Assembly: GCF_003987855.1 (NCBI RefSeq)
Contig: NZ_RXIZ01000013.1
Location: forward strand, 1 to 64,000
Direction: 5' to 3'
From: Hyphomicrobium sp.
Lineage (GTDB): Bacteria; Pseudomonadota; Alphaproteobacteria; Rhizobiales; Hyphomicrobiaceae
DNA: 64,000 nucleotides
Positions 10,075 through 22,891 of the stretch are shown here, piece by piece. The position numbers were made by a program, and so were the translations under genes. The notes beneath the pieces are model-generated. The model was given only the letters and a program-made list of their open reading frames with translations. It was not told the DNA's origin and did not search any database. The stretch's first letter is position 1, and every line of letters starts with the position of its first letter.

Positions 10075-10116
10075 CCCTCACCTAGAACCCTCTCCCTTCG
10101 AAGCGGTAAGAGAGGA
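10075..10116 (+). repeat. Dispersed palindromic-type repeat (CCCCTCACCTAGAACCCTCTCCC...)
   Basis: Same core as 9653-9706, opposite orientation. Confidence 0.5.
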
Positions 10117-10162
10117 CGGCACTTATATTTTAAACTCTGCCGCGTGGTGATAAGCGCATCCA

Positions 10163-11326
10163 ATGACCATTCCAAATGCACTCTGGGTCGAGCGGCTGAC
10201 GCTGACGAATTTCCGAAGCTACGCGTCGGCGAGCGTGACGACCGACGCCGGCCCGCAGGTAATCGTCGGCGCGAACGGGTCGGGCAAAACCAATCTTCTC
10301 GAAGCGCTGTCGCTACTTTCTCCCGGGCAGGGGCTTCGGCGTGTACCGTTCGTCGATCTGCCGCGCGCGTTGGGGGATGGCGGTTTCGCGGTTGCGGCCC
10401 GTGCGCATACGCTCGCCGGGTCGGCTGACCTTGGCACGGGCCTTGCGCCCGTCGCCAAGGAGCGTGGCGAACGCGCGGGTCGCATCGTCCGCATCGATGG
10501 CGTCGCGCAGTCGGGTTCGGGCGTTCTTGCCGACTACCTGGAAATCGTGTGGGTGACGCCGGCGATGGACGGGCTCTTCACGGGGCCGGCGTCCGAGCGG
10601 CGGCGCTTTCTTGACCGGCTGATCCTTTGCTTCGATCACGGCTATCGAATGATCGCGGGCCGGTTCGAACGAGCCATGACGAGCCGCAATCGCCTGCTGG
10701 CCGATGGCGTGCGCGACAACGCGCAGCTCGCCGGTTTCGAACAAGTGATGGCTGAAACGGGCATCGCCGTCGCGGCGGCGCGGCTCGAAGCAGTGGCCGC
10801 GATGCGCGGGATCGTCGAAAAGCGCCGTGCACGCGATCCGAACTCCGCGTTTCCCTGGTCGGCGTTCCGGCTCGAGGGCGAGATCGAGGACGACCTTGGC
10901 CGTATGTCGGCAGTCGAAGCGGAAGATGCCTATGCGAGAACGCTGCGGGAGACGCGCGAACGCGATCGCGCCGCAGGTCGAACGCTCGACGGGCCGCACC
11001 GCTCGGATCTTATCGTCGAACACGGACCCAAGGCGCTCGAAGCGCGGCACTCATCGACGGGCGAGCAGAAAGCCCTGCTGCTCGGGCTCGTTCTCGCTCA
11101 TGCCGAGCTGTTGACCGAGCGGCAGGAGGGCGCGGCGCCGATCCTGCTGCTCGATGAGATCACGGCCCATCTCGATGTCCACCGGCGAGGGGCCCTGTTC
11201 GAGGAAATTCTGCGTCTTGGCGCCCAAGCGTGGATGACCGGAACCGACGCGGATGCGTTTTCGGCGCTTCGGCAAAAGGCGCGATTCTGGGGCGTGAACG
11301 AGGGAAAAATCGAGGCCCTCGGGTAG
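10163..11326 (+). CDS. recF: DNA replication and repair protein RecF
   Basis: LTLTNFRSYASASV...VIVGANGSGKTNLLEALSLLSPGQGLR; GPHRSDL; STGEQKALLLGLVLA; LLLDEITAHLD. Confidence 0.97.
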   Translation: MTIPNALWVERLTLTNFRSYASASVTTDAGPQVIVGANGSGKTNLLEALSLLSPGQGLRRVPFVDLPRALGDGGFAVAARAHTLAGSADLGTGLAPVAKERGERAGRIVRIDGVAQSGSGVLADYLEIVWVTPAMDGLFTGPASERRRFLDRLILCFDHGYRMIAGRFERAMTSRNRLLADGVRDNAQLAGFEQVMAETGIAVAAARLEAVAAMRGIVEKRRARDPNSAFPWSAFRLEGEIEDDLGRMSAVEAEDAYARTLRETRERDRAAGRTLDGPHRSDLIVEHGPKALEARHSSTGEQKALLLGLVLAHAELLTERQEGAAPILLLDEITAHLDVHRRGALFEEILRLGAQAWMTGTDADAFSALRQKARFWGVNEGKIEALG

Positions 11327-11473
11327 GCCGCCCGAGAGGGACAAACGGCCACATCCAAGCCCCCATGCAAAACACTGAAATGGCTGACGTTTTTGGTCTG
11401 GAAATCTGACGATTTCTTGCGGATTTTGGAGCCCGTTTGTGCTATTGAAAACGATCGAAGTTCCGTCCGCTGA

Positions 11474-13936
<2,463 letters not shown>

Positions 13937-13945
13937 CGTCGCCGG

Positions 13946-14404
13946 CTACCGCACGACCGAGTAAGTCGTCTCGATCGTGCGGCGGCCATAGCGGGCGGCG
14001 TTCTTTTCGGCGTGCCGCTTCAAAAGCGCGATGTTCTTCAGGTTCGATTTGTAAGCGATGTCGGCAAGGTCGCCGACCAGAGGGATGCTGCCCACCACCG
14101 TGTCGAGCGTCGTGTTCATCGCCATTCGGGCAATGAGCCAGCGCGGTGCGCCGAGCCGACGAGCTTCCCAGATGATATAGCTCGCGATCGCGCCCGAAAT
14201 CGCATCGCCGATGACGGGGACGAGGCCGAGGACGGCGTCGAGGCCCATCACGACATTCGTGCCGGGGATGCGAATGGCGCTGTCAAGCATCTTGGCCAGC
14301 GCTTCGATGCGCGCAAAGCTTTCGTCGAAGTCGCCAGGAGCCGCTCGGCTCGGGCTCGCCCCGCCGAAACGTGGCTGCTGCAGTCTTTCGAAGACAGATG
14401 ACAT
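13946..14404 (-). CDS. DUF4112 domain protein
   Basis: LAKMLDSAIRIPGTNVVMGLDAVLGLVPVIGDAISGAIASYIIWEARRLGAPRWLIARMAMNTTLDTVVGSIPLVGDLAD. Confidence 0.85.
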   Translation of the reverse strand: MSSVFERLQQPRFGGASPSRAAPGDFDESFARIEALAKMLDSAIRIPGTNVVMGLDAVLGLVPVIGDAISGAIASYIIWEARRLGAPRWLIARMAMNTTLDTVVGSIPLVGDLADIAYKSNLKNIALLKRHAEKNAARYGRRTIETTYSVVR

Positions 14405-14505
14405 GGGCCTGAGCCGTTCCTTCTCTCACACGCCGCAAGGGAACGTGATGTGGGGACGACAAGTTCCGGCGCAAGCCCAGTGTCGCGAAATGCGCTGCGG
14501 GCTTT

Positions 14506-16299
14506 TCACACGCGCTTGCGGCCGGGGAGCGCTCGCGTTTCGGTTCCGGCCTTCGTCGCTGCGCCTTGGAGATCGTTGCGGAATTCGTCGCGCTTCTCGT
14601 GGATCGACGCGATGACGAGACCGGTTGGAATGCCGAGGCCGACAAGAGCGGCTTCGGACAGCTGCAAGCTTGCCTCGATCGTTTCGGGCACGGCATCGTT
14701 GACGCCAATTTCGTAAAGGTGGCGCGCATGCGCAGCGTCCTTGGCGCGGGACACGATGAGAAGGTTGGGATGGCGCGGGCGGATCGCCTTCACGATGGCG
14801 TCGATTTCCGATTGGGTGTGGATCGTGATGATGACCGCTTTGGCGGCGTCGAGCCCGCAGTGTTCGAGGAATTCGACGTTGCGGACGTCGCCGTAATATA
14901 CGGGCTTGCCTTCGGCGCGCGCGTTGGCGACGAGCCCTGGAGCGCGATCGACGGCAATGTAGCGGATGCCGTGCTCGGCGAGCAGATCGCCGATCAGCTG
15001 GCCAACGCGGCCATATCCGACGACGAGCGCCTTCACGTTGATTTCTGTCGCGGGAGACGCTGTGAGCGCGGGATCGACCGTGGCGGGCGGCGCGTTTCGC
15101 TTGGAGAGCCAACGCCCGAGGCGGGCGCATGCCGGGATGAGCGCCATAGTGAGCGAGACGGACGTGAGAAGAATGCTCGTCAGTTCGCGACTAACGAGAT
15201 GGGATTCGAGTGCGAGCGTCAGGATGACGAAGGCGAACTCGCCGCCCGGCGCGAGCAGAGCCGCGGTTTCTAGCGCTGCGCCGCGCGCGACGCCGAAAAG
15301 GCGGGAGAGGCCGTAGATGATGCCGGCCTGAAGACCGAGCAGGCCAACGGTTGCCGCGAGAATCGCCGCAGGGGCCGAGACGAGCGATTTCAGATCGAGC
15401 TGGGAGCCGACCGAGAAGAAGAAGACGCCGAGGAGCAGGGACTTTATGGGTTCGATCGTGGTTTGCACCGCGCGGCGGTATTCCGTTTCGGCGAGCAGCA
15501 GGCCGGCGACGAAGGCGCCGAGCGCGAGCGAGAGGCCGGCGGCGGCCGTGACGAACGCGGTGCTCACAGCCACGAACAATGTCGTGGCAATGAACAAATC
15601 TTCGTTTTGCGTTTGCGCGACGAGACGAAACAGAGGCTTCAGGACGTAACGGCCGACGCCGACGATGGCGACGAGCGCGGCGCAGGCCTGGACGATGGCG
15701 GTCAGGATACCGAGGAACAGAGAGCCCTTGTTGCCCGGCTCGAGAATGCCGATCAGGATCAAGATCGGGACAACGGCGAGGTCCTGGAAGAGCAGGATCG
15801 AAAAGCTGGTTCGGCCCACGGTCGTGGAAAGCCGCTTCTGGTTGGCGAGCATCTCGATGACGATCGCGGTCGAAGACAGGCAGAGCGCCGAACCGATCAC
15901 CAACGAAATGACGGGCGGCTGGCCGAGGGCGTATGCAACCAGGCCAATGAGCAGCGCCGAGACGACGACCTGCGACGCGCCAAGTCCGAACACGAGGCGG
16001 CGCATCGTCGACAGACGTTCGAACGAGAGCTCAAGTCCGATAATGAAAAGCAGGAAGACGACGCCCCATTCAGCGAACTGGGATAGCCGTTCCGTATCGG
16101 TAATCGTCAGCCAGGTGAGTTGCGGAACGTATGGCGTGAGTGCGCCGAGGCCGCCTGGGCTCAGAAAGGCGCCCGTCAGAAGGAACGCTAAAACCGTGCT
16201 GACCCCATAGCGATGCAGCAACGGCACGACGACACCGGCGGTGCCGAGAACCAATAGCGCGTCCTTGTAGCTTGCCAGATCGCCCGCCGCCGACATCAC
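14506..16299 (-). CDS. CPA2-family monovalent cation:proton antiporter with RCK/TrkA-N domain (KefB/C-like)
   Basis: Multi-TM N-terminus LLHRYGVSTVLAFLLTGAFLSPGGLG...; C-terminal VVGYGRVGQLIGDLLAEHGIRYIAVDRAP nucleotide-binding domain. Confidence 0.92.
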   Translation of the reverse strand: MMSAAGDLASYKDALLVLGTAGVVVPLLHRYGVSTVLAFLLTGAFLSPGGLGALTPYVPQLTWLTITDTERLSQFAEWGVVFLLFIIGLELSFERLSTMRRLVFGLGASQVVVSALLIGLVAYALGQPPVISLVIGSALCLSSTAIVIEMLANQKRLSTTVGRTSFSILLFQDLAVVPILILIGILEPGNKGSLFLGILTAIVQACAALVAIVGVGRYVLKPLFRLVAQTQNEDLFIATTLFVAVSTAFVTAAAGLSLALGAFVAGLLLAETEYRRAVQTTIEPIKSLLLGVFFFSVGSQLDLKSLVSAPAAILAATVGLLGLQAGIIYGLSRLFGVARGAALETAALLAPGGEFAFVILTLALESHLVSRELTSILLTSVSLTMALIPACARLGRWLSKRNAPPATVDPALTASPATEINVKALVVGYGRVGQLIGDLLAEHGIRYIAVDRAPGLVANARAEGKPVYYGDVRNVEFLEHCGLDAAKAVIITIHTQSEIDAIVKAIRPRHPNLLIVSRAKDAAHARHLYEIGVNDAVPETIEASLQLSEAALVGLGIPTGLVIASIHEKRDEFRNDLQGAATKAGTETRALPGRKRV

Positions 16300-16483
16300 C
16301 TCTCCTTAACAACCGTAAAGACTATGACGCCGGGCGCCACGCCGCGCCACAGGGCATTTGTGCTCGCTCCTCAGCCTGCTGAGGTTTCGCGTCGTTACAA
16401 CTCGCGCTGCCGCTCGCGCGTCATCGGCGGACTTAACGTCGCCTTAGCCAACACAGGATATCTGTTGGAGTATCTGTCCGCTC

Positions 16484-18889
16484 GTGCCGGATTTCGGCGC
16501 GCGGCAGCGAGGAGGGGTTTGCGCCTTCGAGGGTTTGAAAGTGTTTCGCGCGATCGCTGCAGTCTTGCGTCTCGCACTGTGGCTGGTCCGCAGGGTGCTC
16601 ATCGGTCCGGGCCGTAAGGGAACGGCTGCCGATGCTCCGACGCCGACGCTGCCCGGATCGTTTCAGTCTGTGGCATCGCAGGCTTTCAGTGCGGATCATA
16701 CTGCACCGGAACCGCCGGTTACCGCCCCACCAGCTGTGGCAGCGGTGCCCCGATGGAAAAAGCTCAAGCTTCAATATCGCGTGGCGCTGGGAACAGGCGT
16801 GCTCGTCACCGGGCTCGCAATGCTCCTGTTCGCTTTCATGATGGTCTATTACACCGTCATCTTTCCGGATCCGTTGGCATTGCGCAACGCCGCTCATGCG
16901 CCGCTCGTCCGCGTTCTGGCGCGTGATGGCTCAACGCTCGCGGAGCGGGGTGCGCCGCACGAATACGTCCCGCTCGACAAGATCGCCAAGGCGTTGCCTG
17001 CGGCCGTCGTGGCGACCGAGGACCGCCGGTTCTTCGATCACTACGGGGTCGATCCCGTCGGCATGCTGCGCGCGATGTTCGCCAACCTCAGGGCCGGGCG
17101 CTTCGCTCAGGGCGGCTCGACGTTGACGCAACAGCTGGCGAAGAACCTATTCCTGACGCAGGATCGAACGCTGTCGCGCAAGATCGCCGAGCTTGGTCTG
17201 GCGCTCTGGCTCGAAATACGGCTCAGCAAACCCGAGATCCTCGAGCTCTATCTCAATCAGGTCTATTTCGGCGGCGGCGCCTATGGCGTCGAAGCCGCCA
17301 GCGAAAGGTATTTCGACAAGCCGGCGAGCGAACTCACCATTCCCGAAGCCGCGTTGATCGCGGGGCTTTTGAAAGCGCCCTCCAAATATTCGCCCGCGGC
17401 CAGCCCCGGCGCCGCACGCGCACGGGCGCGCGTCGTTATCACGAAGATGTTCGACGCGGGCTTCATTTCCGAGGCGCAGGAAACGCAGGCTCTGGCGCAG
17501 ACGCTGGTCTTCAACGAACAGAAGGTGGCCAAGACATCGACCGATTCCGGCTATGTGCTCGACTATGTTCTCGATCAGCTGCCGGCAATCGTCGCTGATG
17601 ATCAGCAGAGCCTCATTATTGAAACGACGATCGACAAGACCTTGCAGCGCCGCACGCAGGAAATCGTCACGCAGACGCTCACGCAAAGGGGCGAGGCTTA
17701 CGGCGCCACGCAGGCGGCGCTGACCGTGCTCGATGCGAACGGCGGCATTCGCGCCATGGTCGGCGGCGAGGACTATGCGGAAAGCCAATTCAATCGCGCG
17801 ATAAAGGCAAAGCGCCAGCCCGGCTCGGCGTTCAAGCCCTTCATCTATCTGTCAGCGCTCAACAAAGGCATGACGCCGGACAGCATCGTAGAGGATGGGC
17901 CGATCACGGTCGGCGGATGGTCGCCGAAGAACGACAATGGGCAATATGCCGGCCCCATTCCGATCCGTCGCGCCATCGCGCAATCGATCAACACCGTCGC
18001 GGTCAGGCTCAATCAGTCGATCGGCAAGGGAACGGCGATCGATCTTGCGCAGAGGCTCGGGGTCAAGTCCGAACTGCACGACGGGCCTTCGCTCGCGCTT
18101 GGCACGTCGGAAGTCACGCTGATGGAAATGGCCGGCGCGTACGCATCGTTCTCGAATGGCGGACATCCGGTTACCCCGCACGCGATCACGCGCGTTACCA
18201 CCGAGAGCGGCCGCGTTCTCTTCCAGTACGAACCGCCCGCCAATGTTCAGCCGATCGCGGAGGCCGAACGCATCGGTGCGCTGAACGACATGCTGAACGG
18301 CGCCGTCGTCTATGGGACGGGGAAGCGCGCGGCGCTCGCGGATCGACCGGTCGCAGGCAAGACAGGAACGACACAGGATTTTCGCGATGCCTGGTTCATG
18401 GGCTACACCGCTCAGCTCACGGCGGGCGTGTGGGTTGGCAACGACAACGGCAAACCGATGAACCGCGCGACCGGTGGCAGCCTGCCTGCCGATATCTGGC
18501 GGCAGGTGATGCGCGCTGCGCACGAAGGTTTGCCGTCATTGCCGCTGCCGGGAACCGTCCCATCGAACCCAGAAATGGAAATTGCGGTCTGGGGAAGCCT
18601 GGCCTCAGGTTCGCGTCAGCGCGTCGTCGAGGCGAAGCAAATGGTGCCCTGGCAGCGCGATCATAATCGGCCGTCAGAGGCGGCGCAGTTTTCTCCGGTC
18701 GAGTCGGCGCCTGTGCCCGCAGCGCCAGCGGCTTCACGCGCCTCGCATCCGGCGAACGGCATCGGTGAAGATTTCATCGAGCAAGCGCTCGAAACGACGC
18801 CCACTAAGGGTGAGAAACCGGCAGCGGTCATTACGCCGAACTCGGCGCAAGTCCGAAGCGGGACAATTCCGCTCAGCAGCCTGCGGTGA
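16484..18889 (+). CDS. Penicillin-binding protein 1A family (bifunctional transglycosylase/transpeptidase)
   Basis: ATEDRRFFDHYGVDPVGMLRA; GGSTLTQQLAKNLFL; KRQPGSAFKPFIYLSAL; AGKTGTTQDFRDAWFMGYT. Confidence 0.95.
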   Translation: MPDFGARQRGGVCAFEGLKVFRAIAAVLRLALWLVRRVLIGPGRKGTAADAPTPTLPGSFQSVASQAFSADHTAPEPPVTAPPAVAAVPRWKKLKLQYRVALGTGVLVTGLAMLLFAFMMVYYTVIFPDPLALRNAAHAPLVRVLARDGSTLAERGAPHEYVPLDKIAKALPAAVVATEDRRFFDHYGVDPVGMLRAMFANLRAGRFAQGGSTLTQQLAKNLFLTQDRTLSRKIAELGLALWLEIRLSKPEILELYLNQVYFGGGAYGVEAASERYFDKPASELTIPEAALIAGLLKAPSKYSPAASPGAARARARVVITKMFDAGFISEAQETQALAQTLVFNEQKVAKTSTDSGYVLDYVLDQLPAIVADDQQSLIIETTIDKTLQRRTQEIVTQTLTQRGEAYGATQAALTVLDANGGIRAMVGGEDYAESQFNRAIKAKRQPGSAFKPFIYLSALNKGMTPDSIVEDGPITVGGWSPKNDNGQYAGPIPIRRAIAQSINTVAVRLNQSIGKGTAIDLAQRLGVKSELHDGPSLALGTSEVTLMEMAGAYASFSNGGHPVTPHAITRVTTESGRVLFQYEPPANVQPIAEAERIGALNDMLNGAVVYGTGKRAALADRPVAGKTGTTQDFRDAWFMGYTAQLTAGVWVGNDNGKPMNRATGGSLPADIWRQVMRAAHEGLPSLPLPGTVPSNPEMEIAVWGSLASGSRQRVVEAKQMVPWQRDHNRPSEAAQFSPVESAPVPAAPAASRASHPANGIGEDFIEQALETTPTKGEKPAAVITPNSAQVRSGTIPLSSLR

Positions 18890-18891
18890 TA

Positions 18892-19695
18892 TCAGTGATC
18901 GCGGCCGCGCGCTGGGCCGTAGCGATGTAGATCGGGGCCCAGGACCTGAAGCCAATCTTTGGCGGCTTCGAACTCTGGGCAGATCTTCTTTACGAGTGCC
19001 CAAAAGCGCGGGCCATGATTCATCTCGATGAGATGAGCAACTTCGTGAGCGGCAACATAGTCTAGAACGAACGAGGGCGCGAGGATCAATCGCCAGGAGA
19101 ACGATAGCGCGCCCGTCGTCGAGCATGAGCCCCAGCGGCTCGTCTGATCGCGCACGCCGATACGCTTCACCTTCACGGCCAGCGGCCCCGCGTGCTTTTC
19201 GACGCTCGCGGAGAGATCCCGCTTGGCTTCTTCGAAGAGCCAGCGCGTGAGGCGATTGGAAGCGAGGGTCTTGTCGCCTGGGACGATGATCGAGGGACGT
19301 GCGCCGTTGCGCTTGTCGATCGAGATGACGCGCGAACGCGTATTGCCCGTGAAGGCGATCATATGAGGGACGCCGCGCAGCGGCATCGCGGCGGCATCTT
19401 CGAAAGGAACATGGTTCGGCAAACTGTCGAGACGCGCCCGCACCCAGTCGATGTGGCGGTTGAGGAAACTTCCCGCTTCGTCGAGATCGCATTGCAGGGG
19501 AAGCGTGACGATGACGGCGCGGCGTGTACGACTGACGCGCAGCGTCAAGCGACGGGCGCCCGGATGTCTACGTACTTCCAACTGCGCGCCGATATCTTCG
19601 AGGCGCACGGATCTGTTTTTTGAATTCAAGTCGATGGCGCGTCGCCCGTTCATGATCCCCATGCGCTCTGCCCCCAAAAGCCGACGCGCATCCAA
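18892..19695 (-). CDS. SprT/YgjP-like (M48-type) zinc metallopeptidase
   Basis: RWGSCSTTGALSFSWRLILAPSFVLDYVAAHEVAHLIEMNHGPRFWALV, with HEVAH metal motif. Confidence 0.9.
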   Translation of the reverse strand: MDARRLLGAERMGIMNGRRAIDLNSKNRSVRLEDIGAQLEVRRHPGARRLTLRVSRTRRAVIVTLPLQCDLDEAGSFLNRHIDWVRARLDSLPNHVPFEDAAAMPLRGVPHMIAFTGNTRSRVISIDKRNGARPSIIVPGDKTLASNRLTRWLFEEAKRDLSASVEKHAGPLAVKVKRIGVRDQTSRWGSCSTTGALSFSWRLILAPSFVLDYVAAHEVAHLIEMNHGPRFWALVKKICPEFEAAKDWLQVLGPDLHRYGPARGRDH

Positions 19696-19853
19696 GTGAT
19701 GCTACGAAGTACTGATCGCGTTTGCTGGATCAATACAGCACTAAAATGACCTATCAAGGTTCGCGTCGTCGCTCCAGTTTCAATGTCACACTGATGCGCC
19801 AGCATGTGAATGTGTGGCGGACGGGTCTCAGCATGAGGTACAGCATAACTCAA

Positions 19854-20459
19854 TCAAGAGAGCGCCTTGTCTAATGCGAGCGTGAGTTGATCAACGTCGT
19901 TCGTGTGCGGTATCGGCGCAACTAACGCTCCATCTTTGCCCATCAAATAAAAGATCGCGGAGTGGTCGATGGTGTAGCGGGTCGGATCCTTGTCGTCCGG
20001 AACCTTCTGATAATAGACGCGATATGCTTTTGCGGTCGCAGCGATGTCGGCGTCGCTGCCGGTCAAGCCGACGAGATGTGGGTTGAATGACTTGACGTAT
20101 GTTGCGAGCCGTTCAGGCGTGTCTTGCGCAGGATCGAGCGTGATGAAAACCGGGACGATGTCTTCGGCGCGCTTGCCTAGCTTGTCGAGTGCAGCGGACA
20201 TCACCTGCAGGCCCGCGGGGCAGATATCAGGACAATTTGTGTAACCGAAGAACACCAGCATGTACTTGCCGCGGTAATCCTTGTCGGTGACGTGCTTGCC
20301 AGTCTGATCGATGAGAGTGAATGGTCCACCGACGGACGGCTTGCCGCTGACCGCGGTCTGGTTGTCGGTTGATGGCGCGCCGGGACGGAGTGCGAGGAAT
20401 CCGAGAGCGACGCCGGTCAAGAGACCTGCAAAGGCGAGCGCCATGGTCGTGCGGTTCAT
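19854..20459 (-). CDS. senC: SCO1/SenC family copper/redox protein
   Basis: GPFTLIDQTGKHVTDKDYRGKYMLVFFGYTNCPDICPAGLQ (CxxxC), DHSAIFYLM. Confidence 0.9.
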   Translation of the reverse strand: MNRTTMALAFAGLLTGVALGFLALRPGAPSTDNQTAVSGKPSVGGPFTLIDQTGKHVTDKDYRGKYMLVFFGYTNCPDICPAGLQVMSAALDKLGKRAEDIVPVFITLDPAQDTPERLATYVKSFNPHLVGLTGSDADIAATAKAYRVYYQKVPDDKDPTRYTIDHSAIFYLMGKDGALVAPIPHTNDVDQLTLALDKALS

Positions 20460-20747
20460 TACTTCAATGTCTCCGTCGGGCGTTAGCTAAGTCGATCGTT
20501 TATCATTGTCGAGCGATCGCCATTCGCGGCACTCGCCTGTAAGCAGGCCTCTCAATGGACTGCGCATGCCTTCTGTGGACTCGATGGCGGCGAGAAGATG
20601 GTCCTACGTGGGATCAAGCTCACATGGGGTACTACGGCAATCCTGGCAATGCTAAACATCCTTCTCATCGGGTAGTATCGAGCACGGCGCGGGCGCCGTG
20701 ACTGTGCGACCTGAAGTCACGACGTCGTAAACTGGAATGTTTCGCTC

Positions 20748-22148
20748 ATGAGAACGTCAACCGATGGTCCGCCTGCGGCGCCCCTGTTCAAGGGCATCGT
20801 CAACGAGCGCGAGAGCCAACTTCGGCTCGTGACGAGCGTACGCCTGCGCTGGGTCGCGGTGCTCGGTCAGCTTGCGGCGATCGCAGCGGTGACACTGCTC
20901 TACGGCTTTCCGCTCAACATTGGAAGCTGTCTCATGCTGATCGCGCTATCAGCATGGCTTAACGTCTTTCTCTCCATTCGTTATCCGGCCCGATACCGCC
21001 TCACGACTCGTTTCGCTTTCGTGCTTCTCGCCTATGACGTGCTGCAGCTCGCCGCTCTCCTGTATCTTACGGGCGGAATTCAAAATCCGTTTGCGATCCT
21101 GATGGTAGCGCCGATCACGGTCGCCTCGGCAACTTTGCCACCGCGCTACACGGTGTTCCTCGGCAGCATGGTGATCGTCGCAGGGCTCGTGCTGATCGAC
21201 CATCATCATCCGCTGCCGTGGTATAACGGCACGCGGTTCGATCTGCCGCGCGATTACAAGATCGGGGCACTCATCGCCCTCATCTCCTCGATGGCGTTCA
21301 TGGCATTCTTCACGTGGCGCCTCAACAAGGAATCGCGGCAGATGTCGGCGGCGTTGGCCGCAACCGACATGGTGCTGGCGAGCGAACAGCGTCTCCATGC
21401 GCTCGACGGTTTGGCCGCAGCGGCCGCGCACGAACTCGGCACGCCGCTCTCGACCATCGTTCTCGTCTCAAAGGAACTGGAGTACGAACTCGGCAGCGAC
21501 AGTCGCTATCGCGAGGATCTTCAGCTTCTGCACAGCCAGGCGCGCCGCTGCCGTGAGATTCTTCAGAAGCTGACGCGCAAGCCCGACGAACAGGATCCGA
21601 TGCACGCCAGCCTGAGCGTCGTCGAGCTCCTGGAAGAAGCATCCGCTGTTCATCGCGCGGCAGGCAAGCGGATCATCATCTCGGCAAGTCCTCTGCCAGG
21701 TCTTGATGATGAAGTGCGTATCGAGCCTGTCGCGCACCGGCGTCCGGGCGTGATCTACGGATTGGGCAACCTCATCGAGAACGCCGTCAGCTTTGCACAG
21801 TCGGAAGTGCAACTTTCGGCGCGGTGGAACGGCTCGCACGTTTTCTTCACCATCACCGACGACGGGCCTGGGTTCGCGCCGGAAATGATGGACAGCATCG
21901 GCGAGCCATACATCACATCGCGCCGGTATGAGGAAAACGGCGAGCAGGGCCATTCCGGGCTGGGGCTTGGTCTTTTCATAGCCAAGACGCTGCTCGAGCG
22001 GTCCGGGGCGACGGTAACCTTCAGCAATCTGACGCCGCCCCGGCGAGGGGCTAACGTCCAGATTTCATGGCCAAGAACGGCTTTCGAGCTGCCTCCGGGT
22101 GCTTTCAACTGGCCCGGGCGCCGGGGCATGCCCTTGAACGTCGCTTAA
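20748..22148 (+). CDS. regB: Redox sensor histidine kinase RegB/PrrB
   Basis: Quinone-site heptapeptide GGIQNPF; H-box AAAAHELGTPLSTI; redox-Cys region RRCREILQ; ATPase GLGLGLFIAKTLLERSG. Confidence 0.93.
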   Translation: MRTSTDGPPAAPLFKGIVNERESQLRLVTSVRLRWVAVLGQLAAIAAVTLLYGFPLNIGSCLMLIALSAWLNVFLSIRYPARYRLTTRFAFVLLAYDVLQLAALLYLTGGIQNPFAILMVAPITVASATLPPRYTVFLGSMVIVAGLVLIDHHHPLPWYNGTRFDLPRDYKIGALIALISSMAFMAFFTWRLNKESRQMSAALAATDMVLASEQRLHALDGLAAAAAHELGTPLSTIVLVSKELEYELGSDSRYREDLQLLHSQARRCREILQKLTRKPDEQDPMHASLSVVELLEEASAVHRAAGKRIIISASPLPGLDDEVRIEPVAHRRPGVIYGLGNLIENAVSFAQSEVQLSARWNGSHVFFTITDDGPGFAPEMMDSIGEPYITSRRYEENGEQGHSGLGLGLFIAKTLLERSGATVTFSNLTPPRRGANVQISWPRTAFELPPGAFNWPGRRGMPLNVA

Positions 22149-22289
22149 GCTGGCAATTTGCCGTGAAAGACCTATCTTCTGTTGCCCTTCGAGTAACCTT
22201 TTGGTTGGGTTTTTGCTTGCTTAAGGGGTTGCAGGGCTTTAGGCCGCGTAAGATTATAGCCAGTCGTGTAAAAAGCAGACGGATAAACC

Positions 22290-22874
22290 GTGAACCGGGA
22301 GGCTCCCTTGGTTACCGAAGACCTGTCCTTCAAGCAGGATGAATTGCCGGCCGACCGCTCGCTGGTCATCGTCGACGACGACCGGTCATTCCTGCAACGT
22401 TTGGCGCGGGCAATGGAGCTTCGCGGATTCGAAGTGCGCTTCGGGCATTCGGTTGCCGAAGGCGTCGATCTGATCCGAGAGAAAGCGCCGGCATTCGCGG
22501 TCGTCGACATGCGTTTGGAAGATGGATCGGGTCTGGATGTCATCGCGGAGCTTGCGAAGGCACGTCCGGATTCACGCGCCATCGTGCTGACGGGCTACGG
22601 CAACATCGCAACGGCGGTTTCGGCGGTGAAGCTCGGCGCTGTGGACTATCTCGCGAAACCAGCTGATGCCGACGATGTCACGGACGCGCTGCTTGCGCCG
22701 ACCGATGCAAAGGCGCCGCCGCCGGAAAATCCCATGTCGGCCGATCGCGTGCGGTGGGAACACATCCAGCGCGTCTATGAGCTTTGCAATCGCAACGTCT
22801 CGGAGACCGCGCGCCGTCTCAACATGCACCGTCGTACGCTGCAGCGCATTCTCGCCAAGCGCGCGCCGAAGTAA
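22290..22874 (+). CDS. regA: Redox response regulator RegA/PrrA/ActR
   Basis: LVIVDDDRSFLQRLARAMELRGFEV receiver; C-terminal HTH WEHIQRVYELCNRNVSETARRLNMHRRTLQRILAKRAPK. Confidence 0.93.
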   Translation: MNREAPLVTEDLSFKQDELPADRSLVIVDDDRSFLQRLARAMELRGFEVRFGHSVAEGVDLIREKAPAFAVVDMRLEDGSGLDVIAELAKARPDSRAIVLTGYGNIATAVSAVKLGAVDYLAKPADADDVTDALLAPTDAKAPPPENPMSADRVRWEHIQRVYELCNRNVSETARRLNMHRRTLQRILAKRAPK

Positions 22875-22891
22875 GCGCTGTTCGCGATTTT

